Assembly (NCBI GenBank): GCA_902547535.1
Contig: CACCOB010000003.1
Coordinates: forward strand, 1 to 64,000
Reading direction: 5' to 3'
Source: an uncultured Pelagibacteraceae bacterium
GTDB lineage: Bacteria > Pseudomonadota > Alphaproteobacteria > Pelagibacterales > Pelagibacteraceae
Length of the DNA stretch: 64,000 nt
In this document: in pieces, positions 41,894 to 49,313 of the stretch
Numbering within the stretch: position 1 is the stretch's first letter
Layout of the letters: each line of letters starts with the position of its first letter
Notes under the pieces: generated by a model
Databases searched by the model: none
Told to the model about the DNA's origin: nothing
The model's input: the letters and a program-made list of their open reading frames with translations, nothing else
Position numbers and translations under genes: made by a program

Positions 41894-43704
41894 TAAAAGG
41901 TAAATTTATAGATAATCTACCTAAGATCTATGGAATATATACTGGAGGTTTCCTAGTATTTATCATCCTTATGTCAATAGCTGAACAAGCTGGCATGTCT
42001 AAAGAGCTGATAGGAATATTTTTTGTATCATTCACAGTCTTGATTTATGCTTTAATTGGTTGGTTATCTAGAACACTTCAATCAGATGCTTATTATGTAG
42101 CTGGAAGGCAAGTACCTACTGTATTCAATGGAATGGCAACCGCAGCAGACTGGATGTCTGGTGCTTCATTTGTTGCTATGGCAGGTGGTATTTACTTTAA
42201 AGGTTACGGTTATATGGCACTACTAGTTGGTTGGACTGGTGGATATGTACTAGTTGCTGCTTTATTAGCACCATATCTAAGAAAATTTGGATGTTATACT
42301 GTACCAGATTTTATAGGAACTCGTTATGGTGGTAACTTAGCGAGATTCTGTGCTGTACTAGTCTTAACACTTGCATCATTCACATACGTAACTGCTCAAA
42401 TTAATGCTACAGGAAGAATTGCTTCTGTTGCTTTGGATATTCCATTTAATATTGCAGTTTATGTTGGTCTAGCTAGTATTTTAATGTGCTCAATGCTTGG
42501 TGGAATGAGAGCTGTTACATGGACTCAAGTTGCTCAATACATTGTGTTAATTATTGCTTACTTGCTTCCAGTATTCTGGATAAGTAGTAATATTGGAGCA
42601 GGGTTTTTCCCACACTTTATGTTAGCAGATGAGGTAGCAAGAATTGCAGAACTTGAAGGTCAGTTTGGTTTTGTTAAAAATTCAGCTGCAGATATGGCAA
42701 CAGTTCCAAAAGGGTTAGCTCAAATTACTAAAGCTCACTCTGATGTTAATGCAACACCTTGGGCATTTATCTCATTAGCGATATGTATGATGGCTGGAAC
42801 AGCATCATTACCACACGTTATGATGAGATACTTTACTACTCCAAGTGTAAGAACAGCAAGGAGATCAGTAGGTTGGTCGTTATTCTTTATATTCCTACTT
42901 TACTCTTCAGCTCCAATGTTAGCTACTCTATCAAAAATTTCATTGATGGATCCAAATTTAGCTACTGGTATTATTGGAAAGTCTATTGCTGAAGTTCAAG
43001 CACTTGATTGGTACCAAAACTGGAATCAAGCCAAGTTAATGTTTGTAAGTGACTTTAATGGTAATGGAACTCTAGAACTAAATGAGTTCTTCATGAAAGG
43101 TGATGCTGTAGTGTTAGCTACTCCAGAAATTGCTGGATTGCCTTATGTAATATCTGGACTTGTTGCTGCTGGAGGTATGGCTGCTGCCATGTCAACTGCA
43201 GATGGTTTAGTTTTAGCTATTTCAAATGCATTATCTCATGACATTTACTACAAGATCATTAATCCAAAAGCTGAAACAGCAAAAAGATTAATTGTTGCAA
43301 GGATATTGCTTGTATTAATTGGTTTTGCGGGAGCAACAATTGCTGCCTTAGAAATTAATGATATTCTTGGATCAGTTATTTGGGCTTTTGACTTTGCAAT
43401 GTCTGGTTTATTCTTCCCACTTGTACTTGGTGTATGGTGGAAGAGAGCTAACGCAGCAGGTGCTGTTGCGGGGATGCTGCTAGGACTTGGATCTGGAACT
43501 GCTTATCTAGTTTGGGTCAAATGGTATGCTGGAGCAGGTTTCTTAGGTATTACAACTAATACATTTGGACTTGTTGGAGCAACAGTAAGTTTAGTTGCAA
43601 TGATTGTTGTAAGCTTAATTACTGAAGCACCTGACTCTGCTACTCAGAAAATGGTAGATGATGTGCGTGTACCAAGTGGTAAAACAATACTTGGGAAACA
43701 ATAA
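41890..43704 (+). CDS. Sodium/acetate-type symporter (SSS family, VC_2705 subgroup) with EF-hand loop
   Basis: Large subunit of a sodium:solute symporter, probably for acetate, 604 residues with about 13 helices. SDAYYVAGRQVPTVFNGMATAADWMSGASF near the N-terminus and the GGMAAAMSTADGLVLAISNALSHD region are SSS signatures. The loop from about 380 to 405 contains DFNGNGTLELNE (residues 388-399), a complete canonical EF-hand calcium loop with acidic or amide ligands at positions 1, 3, 5 and 12 and Gly at 6. The adjacent acs gene supports acetate as the substrate. A strong hairpin follows the stop. Confidence 0.92.
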   Translation: MIKGKFIDNLPKIYGIYTGGFLVFIILMSIAEQAGMSKELIGIFFVSFTVLIYALIGWLSRTLQSDAYYVAGRQVPTVFNGMATAADWMSGASFVAMAGGIYFKGYGYMALLVGWTGGYVLVAALLAPYLRKFGCYTVPDFIGTRYGGNLARFCAVLVLTLASFTYVTAQINATGRIASVALDIPFNIAVYVGLASILMCSMLGGMRAVTWTQVAQYIVLIIAYLLPVFWISSNIGAGFFPHFMLADEVARIAELEGQFGFVKNSAADMATVPKGLAQITKAHSDVNATPWAFISLAICMMAGTASLPHVMMRYFTTPSVRTARRSVGWSLFFIFLLYSSAPMLATLSKISLMDPNLATGIIGKSIAEVQALDWYQNWNQAKLMFVSDFNGNGTLELNEFFMKGDAVVLATPEIAGLPYVISGLVAAGGMAAAMSTADGLVLAISNALSHDIYYKIINPKAETAKRLIVARILLVLIGFAGATIAALEINDILGSVIWAFDFAMSGLFFPLVLGVWWKRANAAGAVAGMLLGLGSGTAYLVWVKWYAGAGFLGITTNTFGLVGATVSLVAMIVVSLITEAPDSATQKMVDDVRVPSGKTILGKQ

Positions 43705-43720
43705 TTAAAATATATTAATT

Positions 43721-43743
43721 TAGGGGCGAAAATTTCGCCCCTA
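43721..43743 (+). terminator. Hairpin at the end of the acetate symporter operon
   Basis: Perfect inverted repeat TAGGGGCGAA/TTCGCCCCTA, GC-rich in a very AT-rich context, starting 16 bp after the symporter stop and ending 12 bp before the next ATG. There is no T-run on the plus strand, so it may be a mRNA 3'-end processing or stabilising stem as much as a terminator. Either use would protect the symporter message. Confidence 0.6.
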
Positions 43744-43755
43744 GATAAGGTTAAA

Positions 43756-44106
43756 ATGTCAGCAAACTTTCACCCCTTAGTCTATATAGTCGATTATATT
43801 CTTGGCGTTATTATGTGGACCCTAATTGGAAGAGTGGCGATGAACATTTTTCAAAGAGAAGACTCGGAGTTTTTCTTTATGAAGGCATTTGTAAAACTCA
43901 CAAATCCGCTTATAAAAATCTTTAAGCCAATTACTCCAAGCTTTATAATAATGCCTTTAGTACCATTATACGTAGCTTGGTTCTTTTATATGGGCCGTTT
44001 CTATTTAATGCCTTATTTACTTGGTTATTCAGTAATGGGCATGCTATCATTTCCTCTGGAGAGCCAAATAGCTCAAGAAATATACATGATATTTGGTAAA
44101 AAATAA
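43756..44106 (+). CDS. Conserved inner-membrane protein (YggT-like)
   Basis: 116 residues with two or three hydrophobic segments. VDYILGVIMWTLIGRVAMNIF, EDSEFFFMKAFVKLTNPLIKIFKPITPSFI and PLVPLYVAWFFYMGRFYLMPYLLG resemble the YggT arrangement (helix, TDP-like loop, P-x-x-P, helix), but it is distinct from the bona fide yggT gene at 34.2 kb. Function unknown. It lies between the symporter hairpin and rpe; the ATG has a weak AAGG site. Probably transcribed by readthrough or a promoter in the short gap. Confidence 0.7.
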   Translation: MSANFHPLVYIVDYILGVIMWTLIGRVAMNIFQREDSEFFFMKAFVKLTNPLIKIFKPITPSFIIMPLVPLYVAWFFYMGRFYLMPYLLGYSVMGMLSFPLESQIAQEIYMIFGKK

Positions 44107-44124
44107 TTCAAATAAAATTAAAAA

Positions 44125-44149
44125 TTGATACTAATATTTTTAGTATCAA
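44125..44149. promoter_or_regulatory. Perfect hairpin ending at the base before the rpe start codon
   Basis: TTGATACTAA/TTAGTATCAA is a 10-bp perfect inverted repeat with loop TATTT (arms 44125-44134 and 44140-44149). The second arm ends at the nucleotide preceding the rpe ATG at 44150, so no Shine-Dalgarno is available. Read on the minus strand it is followed by TTTTTAATTTTATTT like an intrinsic terminator, but no minus-strand gene ends here. Possible roles are translational control of rpe, a dimeric repressor operator, or a terminator for an unseen antisense transcript. Confidence 0.6.
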
Positions 44150-44809
44150 ATGAAAAAAATTCAAATTTCTCCATCTATATTATCTGCTGACTTCAGTCAG
44201 CTTGGCAGTGAAATTAAGAAGCTCGAAGAAGGTGGGGCTGACCTAATTCATGTTGATGTAATGGACGGTCACTTTGTTCCAAATTTAACAATAGGACCAC
44301 CAGTAATAAAAAACTTAAGAAAATATACCAAGCTTCCATTTGATGTGCACTTAATGATTTCTCCAGTACATCAATACATTGAAAATTATGCAAATGCTGG
44401 TGCTGATATAATAACTATTCATCCTGAAGCTACTAAAAACTTAAAAGAGTCTATAAATTTGATAAAAAAATTTGGTAAAAAAGTTGGTGTATCTTTAAAT
44501 CCAAAAACAGAAATAAAAACTTTAATTGATGAAATAGACAATATTGATTTAGTTCTAGTTATGAGTGTTAACCCTGGTTTTGGTGGGCAAAAATTTATGC
44601 CTGAAGTATTAAAAAAAATTAAAGAATTGAAGAAAATAAAAGACAAAAATAAATATCACTTTGATATTGAAGTTGATGGAGGAATTAATTTCAGTAATTC
44701 AAAAATAGTTTTAGAAGCTGGAGCTAATATTTTAGTATCCGGAACGACAGTGTTCAAAGAAAATGATGGTAATATCAAAGCTAATATTGAAAAACTAAAA
44801 TCAATGTAA
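44150..44809 (+). CDS. rpe: Ribulose-phosphate 3-epimerase
   Basis: Interconverts ribulose-5-phosphate and xylulose-5-phosphate in the pentose phosphate pathway; metal-dependent TIM barrel. The 219-residue protein has SPSILSADFSQLG at the start, HVDVMDGHFVPNLTIG with metal ligands, PFDVHLMI, VLVMSVNPGFGGQKFMPEVLKK and the phosphate-binding EVDGGI/ISGTTVFK region. The start codon directly abuts a perfect hairpin and lacks a ribosome binding site. It is 1 bp from the heparinase-like gene, and purH follows; this order rpe-heparinase-purH is familiar from alphaproteobacteria. Confidence 0.95.
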   Translation: MKKIQISPSILSADFSQLGSEIKKLEEGGADLIHVDVMDGHFVPNLTIGPPVIKNLRKYTKLPFDVHLMISPVHQYIENYANAGADIITIHPEATKNLKESINLIKKFGKKVGVSLNPKTEIKTLIDEIDNIDLVLVMSVNPGFGGQKFMPEVLKKIKELKKIKDKNKYHFDIEVDGGINFSNSKIVLEAGANILVSGTTVFKENDGNIKANIEKLKSM

Positions 44810-44810
44810 A

Positions 44811-46439
44811 ATGTTTTTAAAAAGTTCTTTTAGTTACATCAATGAATTCTATTTAATATTTAAAAACCAAATACGAAAAATTTATTTAAACTCATCTATT
44901 TATGATAGAAAAATTTCAAGAGTTTATGAAACTTCTTTAGTTTATCAACCAAGTCTTAATATACTTAGTTCATTAATAAAATATGAAAAACAAAAAAAGA
45001 AAATTGAAGATTTTAATATTCAATCTATTTGGGAAAATAAATATTTAAATTATAAAGATTTTAAAAAACTTCATAGTTTTTATTGGCTATTTTCAATAGA
45101 TCTTAAATCCTCTAATGAAGTCACGCAGTCAATTATTAACAATTGGATTAAAAAAAATCAAAACTATGAAGCAAAAAGTTGGGAAATAGATATTCTTTCT
45201 AAAAGGGTAATAGCTTGGATTTCAAATTCAAAAATAACCTACGATGAATCTGGAAATAACTATAAAAATAGTTTTAACGAAATAATTAGTAAACAAGTAA
45301 ATCATTTGATGAATGAAATTGATAGATCTTATGATTTCAACGATAAAATGATTGGATGTACGGCAATAACGCTTACAGGTATAGCCTACAAAAATAAGAG
45401 GTATTTGGAGTACGGTTTAAACTTACTTAAAAAGATTATTAATACTTCTTTTGATGATAACTACTTTCCAAAATCAAGAAATATAAGACAGATGGTTTTT
45501 TATCTAAAATACTTTATTTTGATCAGAGAACTTTTAAAAGATTCTTTTAATGATATTCCAGAATACTTAAACGAGATTATTCATTATCTTGGTAAATCCT
45601 ATGATTTTTTTTGGGGGTCACTAAGACAGAGTTTATTATTTAACGGAAATAATAATTCAAATAATAAAGACTTTGACGAATATCTATCTCTTTTTAGGTA
45701 TAAATTTAAAAATGACAAATTTAACATCTCAGGATATACAATCTTAAAAAATAAAAGTGTAGTTCTTGCAATAGATACAGGAGAGAGTCCAACAAAAGAT
45801 TACTCTGAGAATTATCAAAGTGGACCATTATCATTTGAATTATTCTTTAAAGATAAAAAACTAATCACTAATTCTGGTTATTTTCAAGATCATAACCATC
45901 AACTTAATTCGATATCAAAATCAACTGCAGCTCACTCTACATTAATTTTAGATAACTCTTCTGCATGTAATTTTAAAAAAAATAGTAAGAGTTTAAGTAA
46001 AGTTAGTAAAGGATTTAAGACATTTGATAATCAAATAACTTATGAAAAAAATTACTGGAGTATTAAATGCTCTCATGATGGATATTTATCAAGATATGGG
46101 GTAATTCATCAAAGAAGTCTAGAATTTGATATTAATAGGAATATTCTATTTGGAAAAGAAAAACTTATAAAAAAAAAAAATTTTAAGGTTACAAACTTTG
46201 AAATAAGGTTTCATCTTTTGCCAAATATTAAAGTTACAAAGCTTCAAGATAATAAATCAGTTTTAATAGAATTAGAAAATTCTGGCTGGAGATTCTTTTC
46301 AAAAGATGGACTAATAGGCGTCGAAACTGGGCTATACTTTGGCAATAAAAATAAATATATTGAGAATCAGAATATTTTCATATCAGGCATTACTCAAAAT
46401 GATGAACAGTTAGTTGAATGGCAAATTAGTAAAATATGA
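44811..46439 (+). CDS. Heparinase II/III-like protein
   Basis: 542-residue protein of the alginate-lyase/heparinase II/III superfamily. An N-terminal alpha-helical toroid region (about 60-280) with WEIDILSKRVIAWISN and YFPKSRNIRQMVFYLKYFILIREL is followed by a beta-sandwich C-terminal domain starting near FNISGYTILKNKSVVLAIDTG and carrying SGPLSFELFF, SAAHSTLILD and YEKNYWSIKCSHDGYLSRYGVIHQR. No signal peptide is evident, so it may act on an intracellular or envelope glycan and not be a secreted lyase. Its conserved position between rpe and purH in alphaproteobacteria suggests a housekeeping envelope role. It overlaps purH by 4 bp. Confidence 0.83.
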   Translation: MFLKSSFSYINEFYLIFKNQIRKIYLNSSIYDRKISRVYETSLVYQPSLNILSSLIKYEKQKKKIEDFNIQSIWENKYLNYKDFKKLHSFYWLFSIDLKSSNEVTQSIINNWIKKNQNYEAKSWEIDILSKRVIAWISNSKITYDESGNNYKNSFNEIISKQVNHLMNEIDRSYDFNDKMIGCTAITLTGIAYKNKRYLEYGLNLLKKIINTSFDDNYFPKSRNIRQMVFYLKYFILIRELLKDSFNDIPEYLNEIIHYLGKSYDFFWGSLRQSLLFNGNNNSNNKDFDEYLSLFRYKFKNDKFNISGYTILKNKSVVLAIDTGESPTKDYSENYQSGPLSFELFFKDKKLITNSGYFQDHNHQLNSISKSTAAHSTLILDNSSACNFKKNSKSLSKVSKGFKTFDNQITYEKNYWSIKCSHDGYLSRYGVIHQRSLEFDINRNILFGKEKLIKKKNFKVTNFEIRFHLLPNIKVTKLQDNKSVLIELENSGWRFFSKDGLIGVETGLYFGNKNKYIENQNIFISGITQNDEQLVEWQISKI

Positions 46440-47980
46440 GTAATAAAATTAAAAGAGCAATCATATCTATCTCAGATAAATCAGAAATTAAATCAATATT
46501 AAGTACCCTTAAAAAATATAAGGTTAATATTATAAGTTCAGGGGGTACATCTAAAGAGATTAAGAAATTAGGTTACATATGTACTGAAGTATCAGAATAT
46601 ACTAAAACAGATGAGATATTGGATGGGAGAGTTAAAACGATTCATCCAAAGTTATATGCTGGCATTTTGAGTAAGAGAGACAACAAAAATCATAGCAAAG
46701 AACTCAAAAAAAATAATTATGATGCAATAGATCTAGTTATAGTAAATTTTTATCCATTCGATGAAACTTTAAAAAAGACAAAAAATCACAATATAATAAT
46801 TGAAAATATAGATATAGGAGGCCCAACTCTTGTTAGAGCAGCAGCAAAAAACTATAAATATACAACTGTTTTAACCTCTCCACATCAATACAAAGAATTT
46901 ATTTTAGATTTAGAAAAAAATAAAGGTTCCACAAGTTTGGAACTAAGAAAAAAACTATCTCAAGAAGCATTTAATTCAACGGCTTACTATGATTCTGTAA
47001 TTTCAGAATATTTGAACAAAAGAAATAATGATCATTTTCCTCAAAAGAAGACTATTCATGGGAATTTGGTAGAAGTATTAAGGTACGGAGAAAATCCTCA
47101 TCAACAATCGGCGATTTATAGTAACAATAATAATTTAGAAATATTGCAGTTAAGTGGAAAAAAATTAAGTTACAATAATTATAATGATATCTATGCAGCA
47201 TTAAATATTTCTCGAACGCTTCCAAAAAATAACGGAACTGTGATTGTAAAACATGCAAACCCTTGTGGTGTATCAATAAATAATAGTAAAATACAGAGTT
47301 ACAAAGAGGCCTTAGCTTGTGATCCCATTAGTGCATTTGGGGGAATTGTTTCCTGTAATTTCAAAATAAATAAAAAAATAGCTTTGGAATTTAATAAAAT
47401 ATTTTTAGAGGTAATTATTGGGCTTGGATTTGATAAAGACTCGCTTAAAATCCTAAAAAAGAAGAAAAATTTAAGATTAATTGATGCATCAAAATTGGGT
47501 GAACAAAGCTTAAATAATATTTCTAGCAACTTCGACTCTTTATTAATTCAAAGTATGGATAACAAAATTTTTACTAAAGATAATTTCAAAGTTGTCTCTA
47601 AAATTAAACCTTCGAAAAAAATTTTTGATGATCTATTGTTTGCATTCAATGTATGTAGAAATGCAAAATCTAATGCAATTGTTTTAACAAAGAATAGTTC
47701 GACTGTTGGAATTGGATCAGGTCAACCAAGTAGATTGGATAGTTGTAAAATTGCAATTGAAAAAATGAACAGATTCCAAAAATTTAGCAAAAATGACATA
47801 ATCATAGGCGCGTCAGATGCTTTTTTTCCATTCGTGGATGGAATTGAAACTTTAGTTCAAAATGGAGTAAGCGCGATAATCCAACCTTCGGGATCAGTTC
47901 GCGATAAAGAAATTATTAAATTTGCAGACAAATTAGGTGTTATTCTGGTATTTTCTAAAACCAGACATTTTAAACATTAA
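46436..47980 (+). CDS. purH: Bifunctional AICAR transformylase / IMP cyclohydrolase
   Basis: Catalyses the last two steps of IMP synthesis, using 10-formyl-tetrahydrofolate. The 514-residue product has the N-terminal MGS-like cyclohydrolase domain (SSGGTSKEIKKLG; GRVKTIHPKLYAGIL; IDLVIVNFYPF) and the C-terminal transformylase domain with RYGENPHQ, KHANPCGVS (catalytic Lys-His), SAFGGIVS, DAFFPFVDGIE and IQPSGSVRDKE. Length is normal. It overlaps the heparinase-like gene by 4 bp and ends 6 bp from the convergent phhB. Confidence 0.97.
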   Translation: MSNKIKRAIISISDKSEIKSILSTLKKYKVNIISSGGTSKEIKKLGYICTEVSEYTKTDEILDGRVKTIHPKLYAGILSKRDNKNHSKELKKNNYDAIDLVIVNFYPFDETLKKTKNHNIIIENIDIGGPTLVRAAAKNYKYTTVLTSPHQYKEFILDLEKNKGSTSLELRKKLSQEAFNSTAYYDSVISEYLNKRNNDHFPQKKTIHGNLVEVLRYGENPHQQSAIYSNNNNLEILQLSGKKLSYNNYNDIYAALNISRTLPKNNGTVIVKHANPCGVSINNSKIQSYKEALACDPISAFGGIVSCNFKINKKIALEFNKIFLEVIIGLGFDKDSLKILKKKKNLRLIDASKLGEQSLNNISSNFDSLLIQSMDNKIFTKDNFKVVSKIKPSKKIFDDLLFAFNVCRNAKSNAIVLTKNSSTVGIGSGQPSRLDSCKIAIEKMNRFQKFSKNDIIIGASDAFFPFVDGIETLVQNGVSAIIQPSGSVRDKEIIKFADKLGVILVFSKTRHFKH

Positions 47981-47986
47981 ATTTTT

Positions 47987-48322
47987 TTAAATCTTGTCTA
48001 TCTTTGCGGCAAGGACAAAGTCGCTTTCATGTAATCCATTAATTGCGTGTGTTTGTATCTTAATTTTTGCATAACCCCAACCAAACCATATATCTGGATG
48101 ATGACCCTCTTGCTCAGCAATTTCTCCGACTTTGTTAATAAAAGACTGACTTTCTATAAAATTATTAAATTTGAATTCTTTAATTATATAATAATCCTTT
48201 TTATTTGTAGTCTCCACATCCCAACCATCAACTTTTTTTAGATATTTATGAATTTCATCAAGATTAAAACTTGGAATTCCCCCCTCACATGGTATGCATT
48301 TTTTATCAGCTAGCTCAGTCAT
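47987..48322 (-). CDS. phhB: Pterin-4a-carbinolamine dehydratase
   Basis: Dehydrates 4a-hydroxytetrahydropterin (pterin recycling); also known as the DCoH fold. The 111-residue protein has the signature GEIAEQEGHHPDIWFGWGYAKIKIQTHAINGLHESDF, in which the E-x-x-x-H-H-P-D and T-H-x-x-x-G-L elements hold the catalytic histidines and the Trp-binding site. The N-terminus carries a C-I-P-C pair found in several bacterial members. No phenylalanine hydroxylase lies nearby. It is 4 bp from the sulfotransferase gene on the same strand. Confidence 0.92.
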   Translation of the reverse strand: MTELADKKCIPCEGGIPSFNLDEIHKYLKKVDGWDVETTNKKDYYIIKEFKFNNFIESQSFINKVGEIAEQEGHHPDIWFGWGYAKIKIQTHAINGLHESDFVLAAKIDKI

Positions 48323-48326
48323 TAAT

Positions 48327-49160
48327 TTAATATCCTAAATCATTTAAGTCATTTTGAAAAGTTTTATTTAACTTATCTAAAATATATTTTGGTAAAATTT
48401 TTTGCCATTTATTTTTAAAACCTAAATTAAAAAATCGTTTTTTCTCTCCTAACTTTGAAGATACACTTTCCTCAAATCCCTCATTTTCCTCTTTATTCCT
48501 TAAATTTGAAAAGTTTGTAGAGTTAATAGAATTTAAAAATTTTTTTTCATTTATAAGTGATTGATCGTTTTTTAAATTGTTAATGAATTGTATAATTTTT
48601 TTAAATGTATCGAATTTATTATCCTCCAAATCCTCATATTTAATAAATAATGTTTTAAAATCTTTAGAATTTTTCCAAGATTTATAGTGATTCTCCCAAG
48701 AACCTAGGAAAGTAAAATTACTATGATCATTGTCTTTTGTTTTTTCTAGAAGAGATGCATTTTTATTTATTAATTTTGAATAGGCCTCATCATATGTTAA
48801 AGAGTAATGGTGCATTAGAGAGGTAATTAAGTTTCTAGGATCCCTAACAATATATATAGCGCCTAAGGTTTGATCACCAGATGTAAATTGATTACCATTA
48901 AATTTTTCAAGTGAATTATGTGTCTTAATAAAATTTATTTTATCTTTAGGGAAAAATTGATTTTGATTAAAAATCCAACTATCACTTGCTTCTTTTTCAG
49001 ATTGAGTATTTTTTTTTGAAAATTTTATGGAAGGAAATTGAAGAATATTTAAAAGCAAATCAAAATCAAACTTTCCTTTTTTTGAAAAATAGTAAGAAGA
49101 AATGAATGATCTTATATAAGTATTTCCACTTTTAGGATATGAAGCAATCCAAATTATCAT
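48327..49160 (-). CDS. Sulfotransferase-domain protein
   Basis: Transfers sulfate from PAPS to a hydroxyl group of an unknown acceptor. From the ATG at 49160 the product is 277 residues, beginning MIIWIASYPKSGNTYIRSFIS: the 5'-phosphosulfate loop YPKSGNT at about residues 8-14 sits exactly where the family has it. IVRDPRNLITSLMHHY carries the 3'-phosphate-binding Arg, followed by FIKYEDLEDN. A longer frame reaches 49235, but the added N-terminus is translation of tRNA-Gly sequence and is rejected. The gene starts 14 bp downstream of the tRNA 3' end, so both may lie on one transcript. Confidence 0.88.
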   Translation of the reverse strand: MIIWIASYPKSGNTYIRSFISSYYFSKKGKFDFDLLLNILQFPSIKFSKKNTQSEKEASDSWIFNQNQFFPKDKINFIKTHNSLEKFNGNQFTSGDQTLGAIYIVRDPRNLITSLMHHYSLTYDEAYSKLINKNASLLEKTKDNDHSNFTFLGSWENHYKSWKNSKDFKTLFIKYEDLEDNKFDTFKKIIQFINNLKNDQSLINEKKFLNSINSTNFSNLRNKEENEGFEESVSSKLGEKKRFFNLGFKNKWQKILPKYILDKLNKTFQNDLNDLGY

Positions 49161-49174
49161 AATACGAAAATTAA

Positions 49175-49249
49175 TGGAGCGGGCAATGGGACTCGAACCC
49201 ACGACCTTCTCGTTGGCAACGAGACGCTCTACCACTGAGCTATGCCCGC
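49175..49249 (-). tRNA. tRNA-Gly (GCC)
   Basis: Cloverleaf read on the minus strand: acceptor GCGGGCA/TGCCCGC, D stem GCTC/GAGC with loop AGTGGTA, anticodon stem TCTCG/CGAGA with loop TTGCCAA giving anticodon GCC, T stem GTGGG/CCCAT with loop TTCGAGT. The discriminator base is T, as is usual for bacterial glycine tRNA, and the 3' CCA is genome-encoded (included in the coordinates, 49177-49175). GCC reads GGC and GGT codons. Confidence 0.98.
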
Positions 49250-49313
49250 TTATTCTATAAGTATTAAAATTAGTAGCTTTTAAAAATTAAGCAAGTGACA
49301 ATTTAGATAAAAA

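Noticed and set aside
49161..49235. Sulfotransferase starting at 49235
   Set aside because: The added residues (MVERLVANEKVVGSSPIAR) are translation of tRNA-Gly sequence, a frequent artefact; the sulfotransferase fold starts at MIIWIASYPK.
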